Shown here piece by piece: positions 1 through 9,486 of a stretch of DNA of 64,000 nucleotides. Below the pieces are notes generated by a model. The model did not search any database and was not told the DNA's origin. It saw only the letters and a list, made by a program, of their open reading frames with translations. Source of the stretch: Diaporthe sp. PMI_573 (lineage: Eukaryota; Ascomycota; Sordariomycetes; Diaporthales; Diaporthaceae); assembly GCA_021399435.1 (NCBI GenBank), contig JAJTUP010000083.1, forward strand, positions 124,001 to 188,000, given 5' to 3'. The translations under genes were made by a program, and so were the position numbers. Numbering within the stretch: the first letter of the stretch is position 1; each line of letters begins with the position of its first letter.

Positions 1-182
1 CTCTCCTCTCCTCTTCTGTCTTCGCGGCTGCAATTATCTGCAAGTATTGTGGTGGAACATGGGAACGATTCCAATGCTGTTGGCAGCATCGACGCTACGT
101 GTAAGTGGATGACTTATCTGGCCTCTGCGTGAAACCAAGGCTCTCGGAAGGCTACGCCCAGGCAGCAGTCCCGTTTCGGGGC

Positions 183-815
183 GTACGGGGGCACAAACGA
201 CCATTCACACCACAGGCGCACCTGTTGGACACACCAGGCGCCGATTGTGTCGTGCTGACTCGACCAGTCATAGAATCGCTTATCGAAAGGCTTGGCGATT
301 CAATTCGTTTCCGGAAACACTTTTGACTCAAGCTGCAGCGACACCTGGCAGCCTTGGTATGGAGTTACTCAAGTGAGAACACAGAGGCAACAAGATCCAG
401 AGTTTCAATAAGAGCTCTGCACCACCCACCGTGATAAAATGCTATCACAATTTCACGCATAGATATCACATACGGTCGTTCGCATAGTCGTGTCCGCATG
501 GCATAATCGACGCCGCTTTCTTAAGATTGATACATCCAACGCATACTGGGGCTTATGTGTCTAAATGGTGCTATGTCCTGGAAGCCTAGATATAGGACTG
601 CTACCTAGCCTTACCCTTGTGGGAGCCCTGTTTTAACGCTGAGGCCGAATTAGGGGCCCATCTATTGGTGATAATCACTTTAATTGCCTCATTGCATTGG
701 CTGAGATGCGAGAAAACTGCGAGCATCGACTGTACCGGACCGCTGGCCCCGCAGCCCCGGCTCTTGTCTTGACCGAGCCGACCCTCCACGCTCCACGAAG
801 TGCCTCCGGGGTTGT
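183..815. repeat. Left arm of a ~620-bp inverted repeat
   Basis: This arm matches the reverse complement of 4942-5565 along its whole length, with scattered mismatches and indels. Clear anchors are the stretch at 204-300 (paired with about 5460-5550) and the stretch at 620-800 (paired with about 4960-5140). The two arms enclose about 4.1 kb that carries a broken DUF7924-type gene. The layout fits long terminal inverted repeats of a decayed DNA element, or two inverted copies of another repeat. No target-site duplication was found at the outer ends, so the class is unknown. Open frames inside the arm (for example 601-1110 minus) look like repeat shadows. Confidence 0.75.
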
Positions 816-1770
816 CTTGATCGCAGTGGCAGTCATATCTATCTTGAGATGGCCACCTTCTGGTGAGATATGACTCAATAGAAGCGCCAAAAACACAAGG
901 GCAAAGATCGCCCGTATTGCGCAAGAGTCCACCTTGGGATCCGCCTTGCCTTGCCTGTCCTCGATGCCCTGAAACGCTCTCCTCTTGCTCCGCACTCGCT
1001 TTTGGGCCGCCTCGATCAAGCCTCATCGCCATTACTAACCCATCTGAATGGCGGCCAGTGTGAATCAGAAGCAGACAGCACAGCAGTAGAATCAGGACGA
1101 AAACCTGCATTTCCCATGATCAGTCTCATGCGCGACCTTGGGCCAATCATTTTAGCCGCCCCCAACTTTTTGATGCCTCAGGTGGTTCATCCAGACCACA
1201 GCAAGTATGTTTTTGCGGCCTTCGCGAAACAAAGTTGAGCCGCATCAAAGATGGCTGGAATGAATGCAGATTTGGTTGGGTGTCAAACTCAGAAGATATC
1301 GCCGCAGCGCGAACATGCGCTGGCAGAAGCGCTCGACCGTGATCAACGTGCTGCGGAAACGGTCGAATGGCAGGTCGAGGCGCCAACTTTGCGCCAATCC
1401 CGCACGAACGTCGGGAAAACGAGACATCCGACGACCAATCGTTAGCCGCCCCCATACCATTGCTGCCTATTTCTCGTTGTCACCCGAGTCAAAATTCACC
1501 TCGACCCAAACAACTCTTCACGACTGCTTGTGACAAAACGAACGACCTTGCGGCTCGCAGGCCTTTTCGTCGGCCGCCTCAGCGCCGATAGAATTTACCC
1601 CCATGCACGCGCCGGCACGCTCCTCGCCATGAACTGCGGAATTTCCGCGTGGACCGGCCGCTCTCGTTTGAAACCCTCCGAGACGTCGCCAAAAAGTTGC
1701 TGGACGCCGTTGCAAGTACGGGTACAGGTATGCGTGTCGGCAATCCCCTTTACCCGGTGAGTGGGATGAC

Positions 1771-3676
1771 ATGTTAATTCATTTAGGTGCAGAGCTTCCG
1801 CCGAGCCACCGAGAGCAGTCTCTACAGAGTGGAGATCTCGCCGGAGACACGACGCCGGTGCAAGCTCGGAAGAGGCGACTCGACCCGACAACTAAGAGCG
1901 ATCCGGCGCCCGCGAAGAGAGCCCGATTGACACGGACGGACACGCAACAGCCTGGAGTTGAGGTCGAGAAAGCAGAGCCAATGGACAAGGTATGACATCT
2001 GTCACCGACGCAAATCCACAACTAACGGAGCAGCCCGTACAGAGGACTCTCCAGCAGCCAAAGCCCAAGCCTCCCAAGCGTCCATACGTCTCGTTCCTCG
2101 AAGACTTTGTCGACCCCGTCCATCCAGATCGCCGTGCCGCATCTATCCACACCTTTGTTTCCCAGTGGCTCGAGTCTATCGGGCGGGAGAAGCACTGCCG
2201 GTCGGACAGCCATCCGCAACGTTCTGACGGCGATTCCATATCGAGGCAGCTCACGAGATCGGCGCCGGAGGTGGCTTGCACACGGGATGCCGATGGGTTT
2301 GCGGTGCCGCCGACTCCGGCTTCTACCGGGTCGCGGTCGCGTTGACCCAGCACAGCGGAGAATTGCAGTCAGTTCTCTGCTGCCGGCGCATCTGGTACTT
2401 CTAGTACATCTTCTGGCGTTTGACATCGAATGTACCGCCAGAACAACCTGGAATTCAACTATATTTATGTCCAACACCCTGCTAGCCGGTTTCCGAACGC
2501 TGTATCTAGCCACATCAACGAGACATTACGCGCGGAGCGGGACTCGCCCGAGCTGTCGTCCGATGATCTGAAACAGGCCATGTACCGGCTGGATGAACTC
2601 GCAGCCGGGTGCGATGAGGACGACGTGGCGGCCTTCCTGAACGATACAATATTTCCCAACCCTAAATCGGACCCGACTTATGGGCCTGATACGGGTTTGG
2701 TGAGCACCTCTGGTGCGCTTATATCTCAACATCTCATTCCTATCGACCTTACAAGTCCCTACAGAGTTACTCAACCGAAACCGGACAAGCTGTATGGATA
2801 TTCCGGGAACGCAAGCAGAGCGTTTAAGCAACCACAGCTCCTTGCTCAAACTACAATCCATCCACGAATCCCACGCTATCCGGCGGCGACATCGCAAGGC
2901 CTTCGTTTCCCTTTCTTTGCCATCGAATTCAAAGCTGCCGGAGGCATTTGGGGCGACCTCTGGGTTGCCACAAATCAATGTGCGGGTGATTCATCAACTT
3001 GCCTCAATGCTGTCTACCAGCTAAATACCTTGCTCCCAGAGCATCTGGGTGTGCAACGTGTCGACAACTTATCCTACAGCATTGCTGTGGACAACAATGC
3101 CGCCTAGTTATACATATCATGGAAGGAGGATGATTTGAACTATTACCTCCAACGGGTTGATGCTTTCCTCCTATCAAGCCCAGAGCATTTCAAGAACTTT
3201 CTCAAACAGGTCCGAAATATTCTTGATTGGGGAAAGGGCGCGCGCCTGAAACAGATTAAGGACGCCTTGGATATTATCCTTAAGGAAAACAGGATGAGAG
3301 ATTCTGAGGCGGCGAAGTCCCGCAACCGCCATCTGATGGTTCGGCGACCAGCAGTGGCAAGAGGCGCAAACCCTCATCGCGCAGAAACAGCAGCAGATCC
3401 GACAGTGTGCAAGGACAAAGTGGGGAAACAAGCGAGCCATATTGGGATGAGGATGACAGGCCCCGACAAGACACCTATGAGGAGCCGTCTGTCCCACCTG
3501 ACACTGGCGACCACACGACATCCCAAGACGAGGGATTTGCTCTTGCCGACTACCTCCCAGAGGACGACCAGCAAGACAGAGACGAGGGACTTGCTGCCGC
3601 CGAGTACCTCCCAGAGGACCAGCAAGACGACGAGGGACTTGCCCGGTACCTTCCAGATGACGACCAGCTGGGTTAG
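1771..3676 (+). pseudogene. DUF7924-type fungal protein, disrupted
   Basis: The translated pieces line up with a large fungal family of unknown function (DUF7924, recognised from memory). An N-terminal Lys/Arg-rich piece (1771-1989) is followed by an intron at 1990-2033 with a CTAAC branch point. Then come the segments 'SRQLTRSAPE' and 'PPTPAST' (2034-2345), the core (2430-3104) with 'FFAIEFKA' and 'LWVATNQC', and the tail 'NYYLQRVDAFLL' (3108-3320). An acidic C-terminus at about 3530-3676 has three ~17-residue repeats around 'YLPED'. The frame is broken between 2345 and 2430, by an in-frame TAG at 3105-3107 (a Gln codon is expected; CAG to TAG is CpA to TpA, as in RIP), and near 3320. The IEFK motif is reminiscent of PD-(D/E)XK nuclease folds, which is only an inference. 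The gene lies between the arms of a long inverted repeat. Confidence 0.7.
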
Positions 3677-3694
3677 GACAGAATGACTGTGACA

Positions 3695-4243
3695 TCATAT
3701 CTGTTGGAAACAACCAAGTAGGGGCAGGGGCGAACCCGGGGCACTACCGATGCCCTCCAACCTGGCGAGCTGTGCCGTGATTAGAGTGGTCGTGTCAATA
3801 GGCCCGTGGAAGCTAGTTCGTGGCGCAATGTTCGGGGATAGGCCTTCCACAAGCCTCAGCAATCGAGTTGCAACGCTACGAGGCTGTTTAGCACCTGTCT
3901 GATCTGTGGAACGAGTCTGGAGCTGCAGTGCGATACAGCTGCCCAGGACAGCCCTTCGTCTTTCGCCGGAGGATGGTTGGAGACTGAGTCGGTACGTATG
4001 GTTGAATCGCAGATGGCCGCGGACCTGCGCAAGCTTTCCGTACAAGTCTTCCCACGTTCCAACGACGGACTCCTCCCCGTCCACAGTCCTCCGACGGAAA
4101 TGCAGCTGATAAAGGTGCAGCTGCACGTCGAAAAGGAACCATTGGCCTTCCCACTTGTTGGGTTGAGGAAAAGGTAACACGTGCATGGACAATGGCACAT
4201 CGATGCCGTCGATGCTGCTGAGGATACGCGGAGTGTGGAGCAC
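3695..4243 (-). CDS. Unrecognised ORF, 182 codons
   Basis: This open frame starts at an ATG and runs 182 codons with no family I recognise. The composition is plausible for a protein, with Trp, Phe and His residues clustered in the first half ('NKWEGQWFLFDVQLHLYQLH'). No catalytic motif, signal peptide or membrane segment is visible. It sits inside the inverted-repeat element, tail to tail with the DUF7924 pseudogene. It could be a passenger gene, an exon of a longer gene, or chance. Confidence 0.22.
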   Translation of the reverse strand: MLHTPRILSSIDGIDVPLSMHVLPFPQPNKWEGQWFLFDVQLHLYQLHFRRRTVDGEESVVGTWEDLYGKLAQVRGHLRFNHTYRLSLQPSSGERRRAVLGSCIALQLQTRSTDQTGAKQPRSVATRLLRLVEGLSPNIAPRTSFHGPIDTTTLITAQLARLEGIGSAPGSPLPLLGCFQQI

Positions 4244-4377
4244 AAGTGCGAAATATTTATTTGGTGGGAAAGATGAGCCGAAATTAGGCTAGAGTGATTG
4301 AAGATGTCGCAGTGCTTGAACCTTACGCATTGTTATAGCACTGCGTTTAGCACTTTGTACTTGTTTTTAGCACTATA

Positions 4378-4490
4378 CCGTGGCTGTTCATCGCGGCCCC
4401 TTCATCGCTGTTCATCGCGGCCTCTTCGTCGCTGTTCGTCGCGATCCGTCGCGGTTCCTTCGTCGCTGTTCATTGCGGTCTTCGTTGCCG
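4378..4490. repeat. Degenerate short tandem repeat
   Basis: Units resembling 'ttcatcgcggcc' and 'ttcgtcgctg' alternate about eight times. The stretch is GC-rich, imperfect and gives no convincing protein. It lies inside the inverted-repeat element. Confidence 0.6.
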
Positions 4491-4941
4491 CCCGCACCAC
4501 GCATGCTGGTTGCTGCCTGCACCTCTGCGTCATGTGCAATGCTGCCCGAAGCCCGACTTCGCCGCGGGCACTCTGATGCCTTCACCGCGGGTTGGAGACA
4601 CTAGCCAGGGCCCGGGCCACGGCCAACTCCCGCTTTGGTTTCGCGCAGGTGAGCTCTCTGACAGGTATTCACGCTACTACTCGTTCACTCTCTTCGCCAT
4701 CCTGCCCATCATGTGGTAGGCCAGGTACCGCACATGGCCAATGCTGTCCTTGCTCAGAAATCACTCTGGAAGTTTTGGCGGGCATTGGGGACATTCTCCA
4801 AGTCGTTTAGATGAGCCCGGGACAATGACCTTTCCCGTCCCATCCGTCTCTGGTGTTGCATCATTGCAAAAATGACCCTGGGCTTTAGCTTTGCAGCACC
4901 CTTTCCATGTGCGATGAACGTGTGTGTGCTTGACAGTCAAC

Positions 4942-5230
4942 CCCGGAGGCACTTGGTAGAGAATGGAGGGTCGGCTCGGTCAAGACAAGAGCCGGGGCTG
5001 CGGGGCCAGCGGTTCGGTGCAGTCGATGCTCGCAGTTTCCTCGCATCTCAGCCAATGCGATGAGCAATTAAGGCGATTATCACTAACAGATGGGCCCCTG
5101 ATTCGGCCTCAGCGTCAAAACAGGGCTCCCACAAGGGTACGCCTAGGCAGCAGTCCTGTATCCGCATCATTCATACCCTTAAGCCCCAGCGTGTGTTGAA
5201 TATATCAATTCCAATTCCAATTCCAATTCC

Positions 5231-5261
<31 letters not shown>

Positions 5262-5565
5262 GCATGTGATATCTGTGCGTGAAATGGTGACAGCGTTTTG
5301 TTATGGCGGATGGTACAGAGCTATTGTTAAAACTCTGGATCTTGTCGCCTTTGTGTTCTCATTTGAGTAACTGTATACCAAGGGTGCCAGGCGTCGCTGC
5401 AACTTGAGTCAAAAGTATCTCCGGAAACGAATTGAATCGCCGAGCCTTTCGATGAGCGACTCTATGATTGGTCGAGTCAGCACGATACAATCGGTGCTTG
5501 ATGTGGTGCGCCTGCGATGTGAATGGTCGTTTGTGCCCTCCCTACGCTATATGCTCCCACTCCAG
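4942..5565. repeat. Right arm of the inverted repeat, with A-tract
   Basis: This is the reverse-complement partner of 183-815. It contains an extra (aattcc)n microsatellite and a 29-bp A run at 5206-5259 that the left arm lacks. The A run was therefore probably gained after the arms duplicated, perhaps by insertion of a short retroposed sequence. Confidence 0.7.
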
Positions 5566-5756
5566 CAGCCCTATAATCAGGGGTACAAGCTGCTTTCCGC
5601 CATGTATACGTGTTCTTTTGGACAACTGGGACTCAAAATTCGTCTGTCCGTTGATTGTGGCTGAACCGGGCTCTCACGCTTAGTCCCAACAGTCTGCCTG
5701 TAACCTGTTCTCCATCCTCCTTTCATTCAGTTTTTACAACGTTGTTGGAACTAAGG

Positions 5757-6995
5757 CTAAGACAATGCCGACGAAACACCGACTTCTCCTTGGGCGTTCC
5801 CGTTTCCAATGTTCTTCGCCGCGTTTGTCAGATATTGTTGGATGACCTCACAATCGCAGTTCCCATGTTTGAGCAGTTCGTTCTTTAGTATAAGCACTTC
5901 TTCCCTGAGCCCCGTGACTGTCGTCGATAGCTGGTAATGCTCCGTATACATCGTCTTCTCAGTCGCCTCGAGGTCCGCCATTGCGGCCTTCGTCTTGGCG
6001 CGGCATTTGCTAGCTGCTATACGGTTGCGTTTGAGTATGGATTGCCGCTGTTTTTGGAGCTGGGATTCGTTTGACTGTTCAGACAGTGAGTGGTGGTTCG
6101 AGTCGTTGCTGTTGGTGTCTTTTTGGAGTTGGTCTGGTGTTACGGTTTCCTTTGGAGACTGTGTCGACTTTTTGGCATATGGTTCATGGCCTCTAGCAGG
6201 TTTCGCCTGGATTAAGGATTTCCTTTTCTCCTGTTTCCTGTCTTCCTTTCTCTTCGACACACTAGCAGACGATATCCTCCTCTTTCTCAGCAACTCCTCT
6301 GGTGACGGAGGCATTCGATAATCCAGTTGTCTCGGTTCGATTTTGTTTCTTGGGGATGGTGGGGTGTAAATGATGCTGTTCGTCTTTGAAGAGGCCGAGT
6401 TTCCAGAGCTTCTCGGGGAAACGGCAGTGTTCGATGCCGTTTGCGTCATTGATGGTGAAGATGTGTCTTGCGTGAACCACGATAGTGTTGCAAGTTCGAG
6501 GTTGTTGCTGCTGCCGCCGCCTGGGACTGTCGTGGAAGGGTAACGCTGTCCGGAAAGGGTGCTCCCCATCGCCGTTGTTGTGGGGTCATGAGGACTTGCC
6601 ATTGTGGGAGCGAATCCACTTATGCCATCGCTATTGTTGTCCATGGTTTCCGCCGTCGTAATCTGTTCGCAATCCATGTTGAAAAGGCTCGGATGGCACA
6701 GCTCATTGCTGCTTATCCACCTTGTCATTGAAAGGCCTGGGCCAATATGGTCGTTCGACGACGTGTTGGTATCATTGACGTCAACAAAACTCGGGTACGG
6801 TGGGTAGAATTGGGCATCTATTTGAGCGTCGTTACAGTGAAACCGGTTCTGTATTGGCTTGGGAGACTCTGGGTCTAAGGCGAGGATATAGACAAATGGT
6901 CCAGTACCTGATACCGTTGGGTACTGTGTTTTAGTCTGGTCGAACTCGTCAAGTCCGAGCCTGTCGTCTCGTGACGAGGGGTTTGTTCGAGACAT
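5757..6995 (-). CDS. bZIP transcription factor, ATF/CREB-like
   Basis: This is a single-exon, 412-residue nuclear DNA-binding protein. The basic region is at about residues 320-340 ('KRNRIAASKCRAKTK', fitting the N-x7-R layout of bZIP proteins). A leucine zipper follows at about 341-378 (heptad positions include L342, L356, L363, L368, L370 and L375), then 'CDCEVIQQYL'. The 'RNRIAASKCR' core is typical of the Atf1/ATF2-CREB branch, whose members bind TGACGTCA in fungal stress and conidiation responses. The first 300 residues are Ser/Thr/Pro-rich and low in complexity, as in many activation domains. A basic patch (about 236-260) may be a nuclear localisation signal. The ATG at 6995 is the first in frame. 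A perfect TGACGTCA lies about 0.8 kb upstream. The intact frame and clean motif argue for a working gene. Confidence 0.9.
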   Translation of the reverse strand: MSRTNPSSRDDRLGLDEFDQTKTQYPTVSGTGPFVYILALDPESPKPIQNRFHCNDAQIDAQFYPPYPSFVDVNDTNTSSNDHIGPGLSMTRWISSNELCHPSLFNMDCEQITTAETMDNNSDGISGFAPTMASPHDPTTTAMGSTLSGQRYPSTTVPGGGSSNNLELATLSWFTQDTSSPSMTQTASNTAVSPRSSGNSASSKTNSIIYTPPSPRNKIEPRQLDYRMPPSPEELLRKRRISSASVSKRKEDRKQEKRKSLIQAKPARGHEPYAKKSTQSPKETVTPDQLQKDTNSNDSNHHSLSEQSNESQLQKQRQSILKRNRIAASKCRAKTKAAMADLEATEKTMYTEHYQLSTTVTGLREEVLILKNELLKHGNCDCEVIQQYLTNAAKNIGNGNAQGEVGVSSALS

Positions 6996-8315
6996 CCAAG
7001 ACGATATGGTAGTGAAAAATGGTTACTGTTGTTCGGTCCTGTTAAGGGACGCTAGGCTTTGAAAGCTGGTTGTCCGAATAGAGTTTCTTCTAGAAGGGCT
7101 GTTGATCTTCGGGGTACAATTACCACGAGTCTTCTCTTGTGTTAGATTCTCTTGTCTGAAAAAGCTACATTACTGTGGATTTGCAGATGCTTGAGGGGAG
7201 AGGAATAGGAAGCAACTTTTGTACCTTTTGAATACTAACATTAATCGGAATCGGAAAATAGACCGGTACCTCAGGCAGACAAGATATGTGGCAAGGAAGT
7301 ACAGTCTTGCCGGGAGGACAGCTACCAATAAACAAAGGCGGACTACCTCCGGCGGCGCTAATTAGTTGAAGAGACGTTGAAAGTTGAGGGGGCTGGGTCT
7401 CTTCGTCTAACGGCATCCGAACAAAAGGTAGCCCTAACAGACTTAGAGTTCAAATAGCGTTTATTGGGAATGATGGAAACCTGTATGGGATGGCATTTGG
7501 TGTTTCGGTTGACAATCTCGATCGAACAAGGCAGAGAGACATCGAAAACTTTAGTCTTTTCGATTTGCCGAGGAACCAGAGATTCAAGGTTCAACATCCA
7601 ACATTGGATTGGAAGCGCTGAGCGACGTGGAGGACGGGGCAACTTTCAAGTCTCCGCCCAGAGCATTCAGTCCTCCTCCTATATATAATTACGTCTTCGG
7701 TATTTGTCTCGGCCAGGACCCGGACCTGCAGATCTTGAACCAAGTTCGCGTAGCCGTGGACCTTTGTTTGGGTTACAGGACCCTGAGGGATCGGCCCCAC
7801 GTCATGGCTGACGTCAACAGTTCCCATCGATAACCTAGGCAACCGCGATGGCCAAACGAAGTTCAAACGGCGGCAACTGCCGACGCTAGCCCCGTTTTTC
7901 ATGCTTTCAGGCGAGCGCCTGCTTGTCTTCCGTCATTGTCAAGCCTAATGCCGACTAGCTGACGAGGTCATTAAGGCTTCTTCTCTCCATTGATGTCATG
8001 ATCATCAACCTACAGGACTAGTCTACTTGCCCATGCGAGATGCTCAACTTCGTCAAACCCACCAAACTGGAAAAATGATGAAATTACTTGTAAATCGTCA
8101 CAGGATTGCGGCATAACTGGCCCGCAATATGTCTCCATGCACTAACATACACAACCCCTGTACGCCATGTGGTTGCAGCCATCCGTCTTCTCCATAGAGG
8201 TTTTGCACCTCGGACAGTCCTTGACACCCGGCTTCTTCAAAGGAGCGCGTTTGAAGTTAGTGAAATAACCTTCAATGAACGTGAAGCTACTCTTGAGAGC
8301 CAAAAACATCCAAGA
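6996..8315. other. Intergenic region, no gene seen
   Basis: Apart from the CRE site, I found no convincing gene. The open frames here are short, overlap on both strands and match nothing I know. It contains the promoter side of the bZIP gene and the 3' side of con-10. Confidence 0.5.
7809..7816. promoter_or_regulatory. CRE palindrome TGACGTCA
   Basis: A perfect ATF/CREB site lies between the bZIP gene (start 6995, reading left) and con-10 (ending at 8316). It could serve autoregulation of the bZIP gene. A second copy at 6777-6784 falls inside the bZIP coding region. An 8-mer can occur by chance, so function is inferred only. Confidence 0.35.
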
Positions 8316-8675
8316 TCACTTAGATCCACCCTTCTGGCCTGCCTCCCTAGCTCTCTCGCTGCCGGGTTCAAAGGAACCAGACGAAGCCTGTCCTCCCTGA
8401 GAAGCAATCTCCTTCTGTCATTCAAGTCAGCGGCCTCCCACAGTAACGGCGACTGCTGCTAGACATCCTACCTGTTTGTCAGGGTCCATATTGGCGAAGC
8501 CACCGCTGTGGCTGGCCTCGCCACCCTTGGATGCAATTTCCTGGACCTCCTCCCTCGGTCTAGACTCTATGGTTAGCGTGCAGCTCTTCAAGAATACCAG
8601 CGGCCAATACTATATGGAGGAGCTGGGAATATACCGATTAGCGAAGTTGCCTGGATTCGTATTGGCAGACGACAT
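8316..8675 (-). CDS. con-10: Con-10-like conidiation/stress protein
   Basis: Three small exons at 8675-8635, 8559-8472 and 8414-8316 encode 75 residues. The introns (75 and 57 nt) have GT donors and AG acceptors. Joined, they read 'MSSANTNPGNFANRPREE', followed by two KGG-type modules: 'EIASKGGEASHSGGFANMDP' and 'EIASQGGQASSGSFEPGSE', ending 'AGQKGGSK'. This is the hallmark of the fungal Con-10 / stress-induced KGG-motif family (Neurospora Con-10 is of similar size). These are small hydrophilic proteins made in conidia and under stress or light; their biochemical role is unsettled. All frames are intact and the splice phases agree. No single exon is long enough to stand out as an ORF, so this gene is easily missed. 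The nearby ATF-like bZIP factor belongs to a class known to control conidial stress genes, but a link here is inference. Confidence 0.88.
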
Positions 8676-8796
8676 TCTGTCTATCAAGTTTGCTGCTGCG
8701 GAAATTGGGTCTGTGGATGGAGATATATGTCTCTGAGAGTTTTAGGACGTGAGGATTACCTTTAAATGGAGAGAGCTGTGCGATATTAAATAACTA

Positions 8797-8876
8797 CATG
8801 AAATCATCTAGTTTTGGATGAAGTCATCGTTTTGATGAAGTCATCGTTTTGATGCAGTCATCTGGCTTTTCGATGA
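8797..8876. repeat. Short tandem repeat, unit ~18 bp
   Basis: Three to four copies of a unit resembling 'gatgaagtcatcgtttt' lie upstream of con-10. The core 'gaagtcatcg' recurs. It may be a simple expansion; a regulatory role is not shown. Confidence 0.55.
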
Positions 8877-9486
8877 ACTTGTCTTAGTCGCTGCTTGTGG
8901 ATTCTATGTAGCACCTCTTCCAAATGCCAATGGGCGAGCAGTCACCAGAGATCGTAGTGAGAGACTGTGATCGAGTCACCACGGGTCACTGTGAGAGACC
9001 GCGAGACGACAAAGAACAATTGTCTATAGAAGTGCCCTTATATACAGTATTTAGATCATCATCAGTACAAATGCTCATTACTCCGTCACAGGCTCAGAGA
9101 CCCCTGAACACTACCTACTTAGGTAGGCATTCATGCTTTGGCCCAGCTGTAACCCTAACCCCATTCACGAGGCTGCGAAGGACCGTGATACTTACCTTCC
9201 CCCCGGGATTCCCGCAACTTTAGCCGATTTCAAATTGAGCTCGATAATGCTTCCCATGTCATTCGGTCCTTAATGCTGATAGACAAACTCATTACGAGAA
9301 GAGAAGATAGAAGCGTTTTAGCATCAGCCCAAGTTGGACTTTCGACGCGGAAGCTTCCACACTGCCAGGCCAGTACGATAAAGTCTTAGATGATGAGGTT
9401 CTGGGATGGCTGTTATAATTACCTCAGATGATCTGTACCTGAGGCATCTGGTAGATGTCTTTAGGATCTACAAGAAAGTTACCGAG
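8877..9486. other. Gap between con-10 and the phosphoketolase pseudogene, no gene seen
   Basis: I see no supported gene or RNA here. The stretch contains the upstream side of con-10 and the 3' flank of the phosphoketolase relic. Confidence 0.5.

Noticed and set aside
601..1110. 169-codon minus-strand ORF
   Set aside because: It lies mostly in the inverted-repeat arm, overlaps other frames of similar length, and the partner arm does not preserve the frame.
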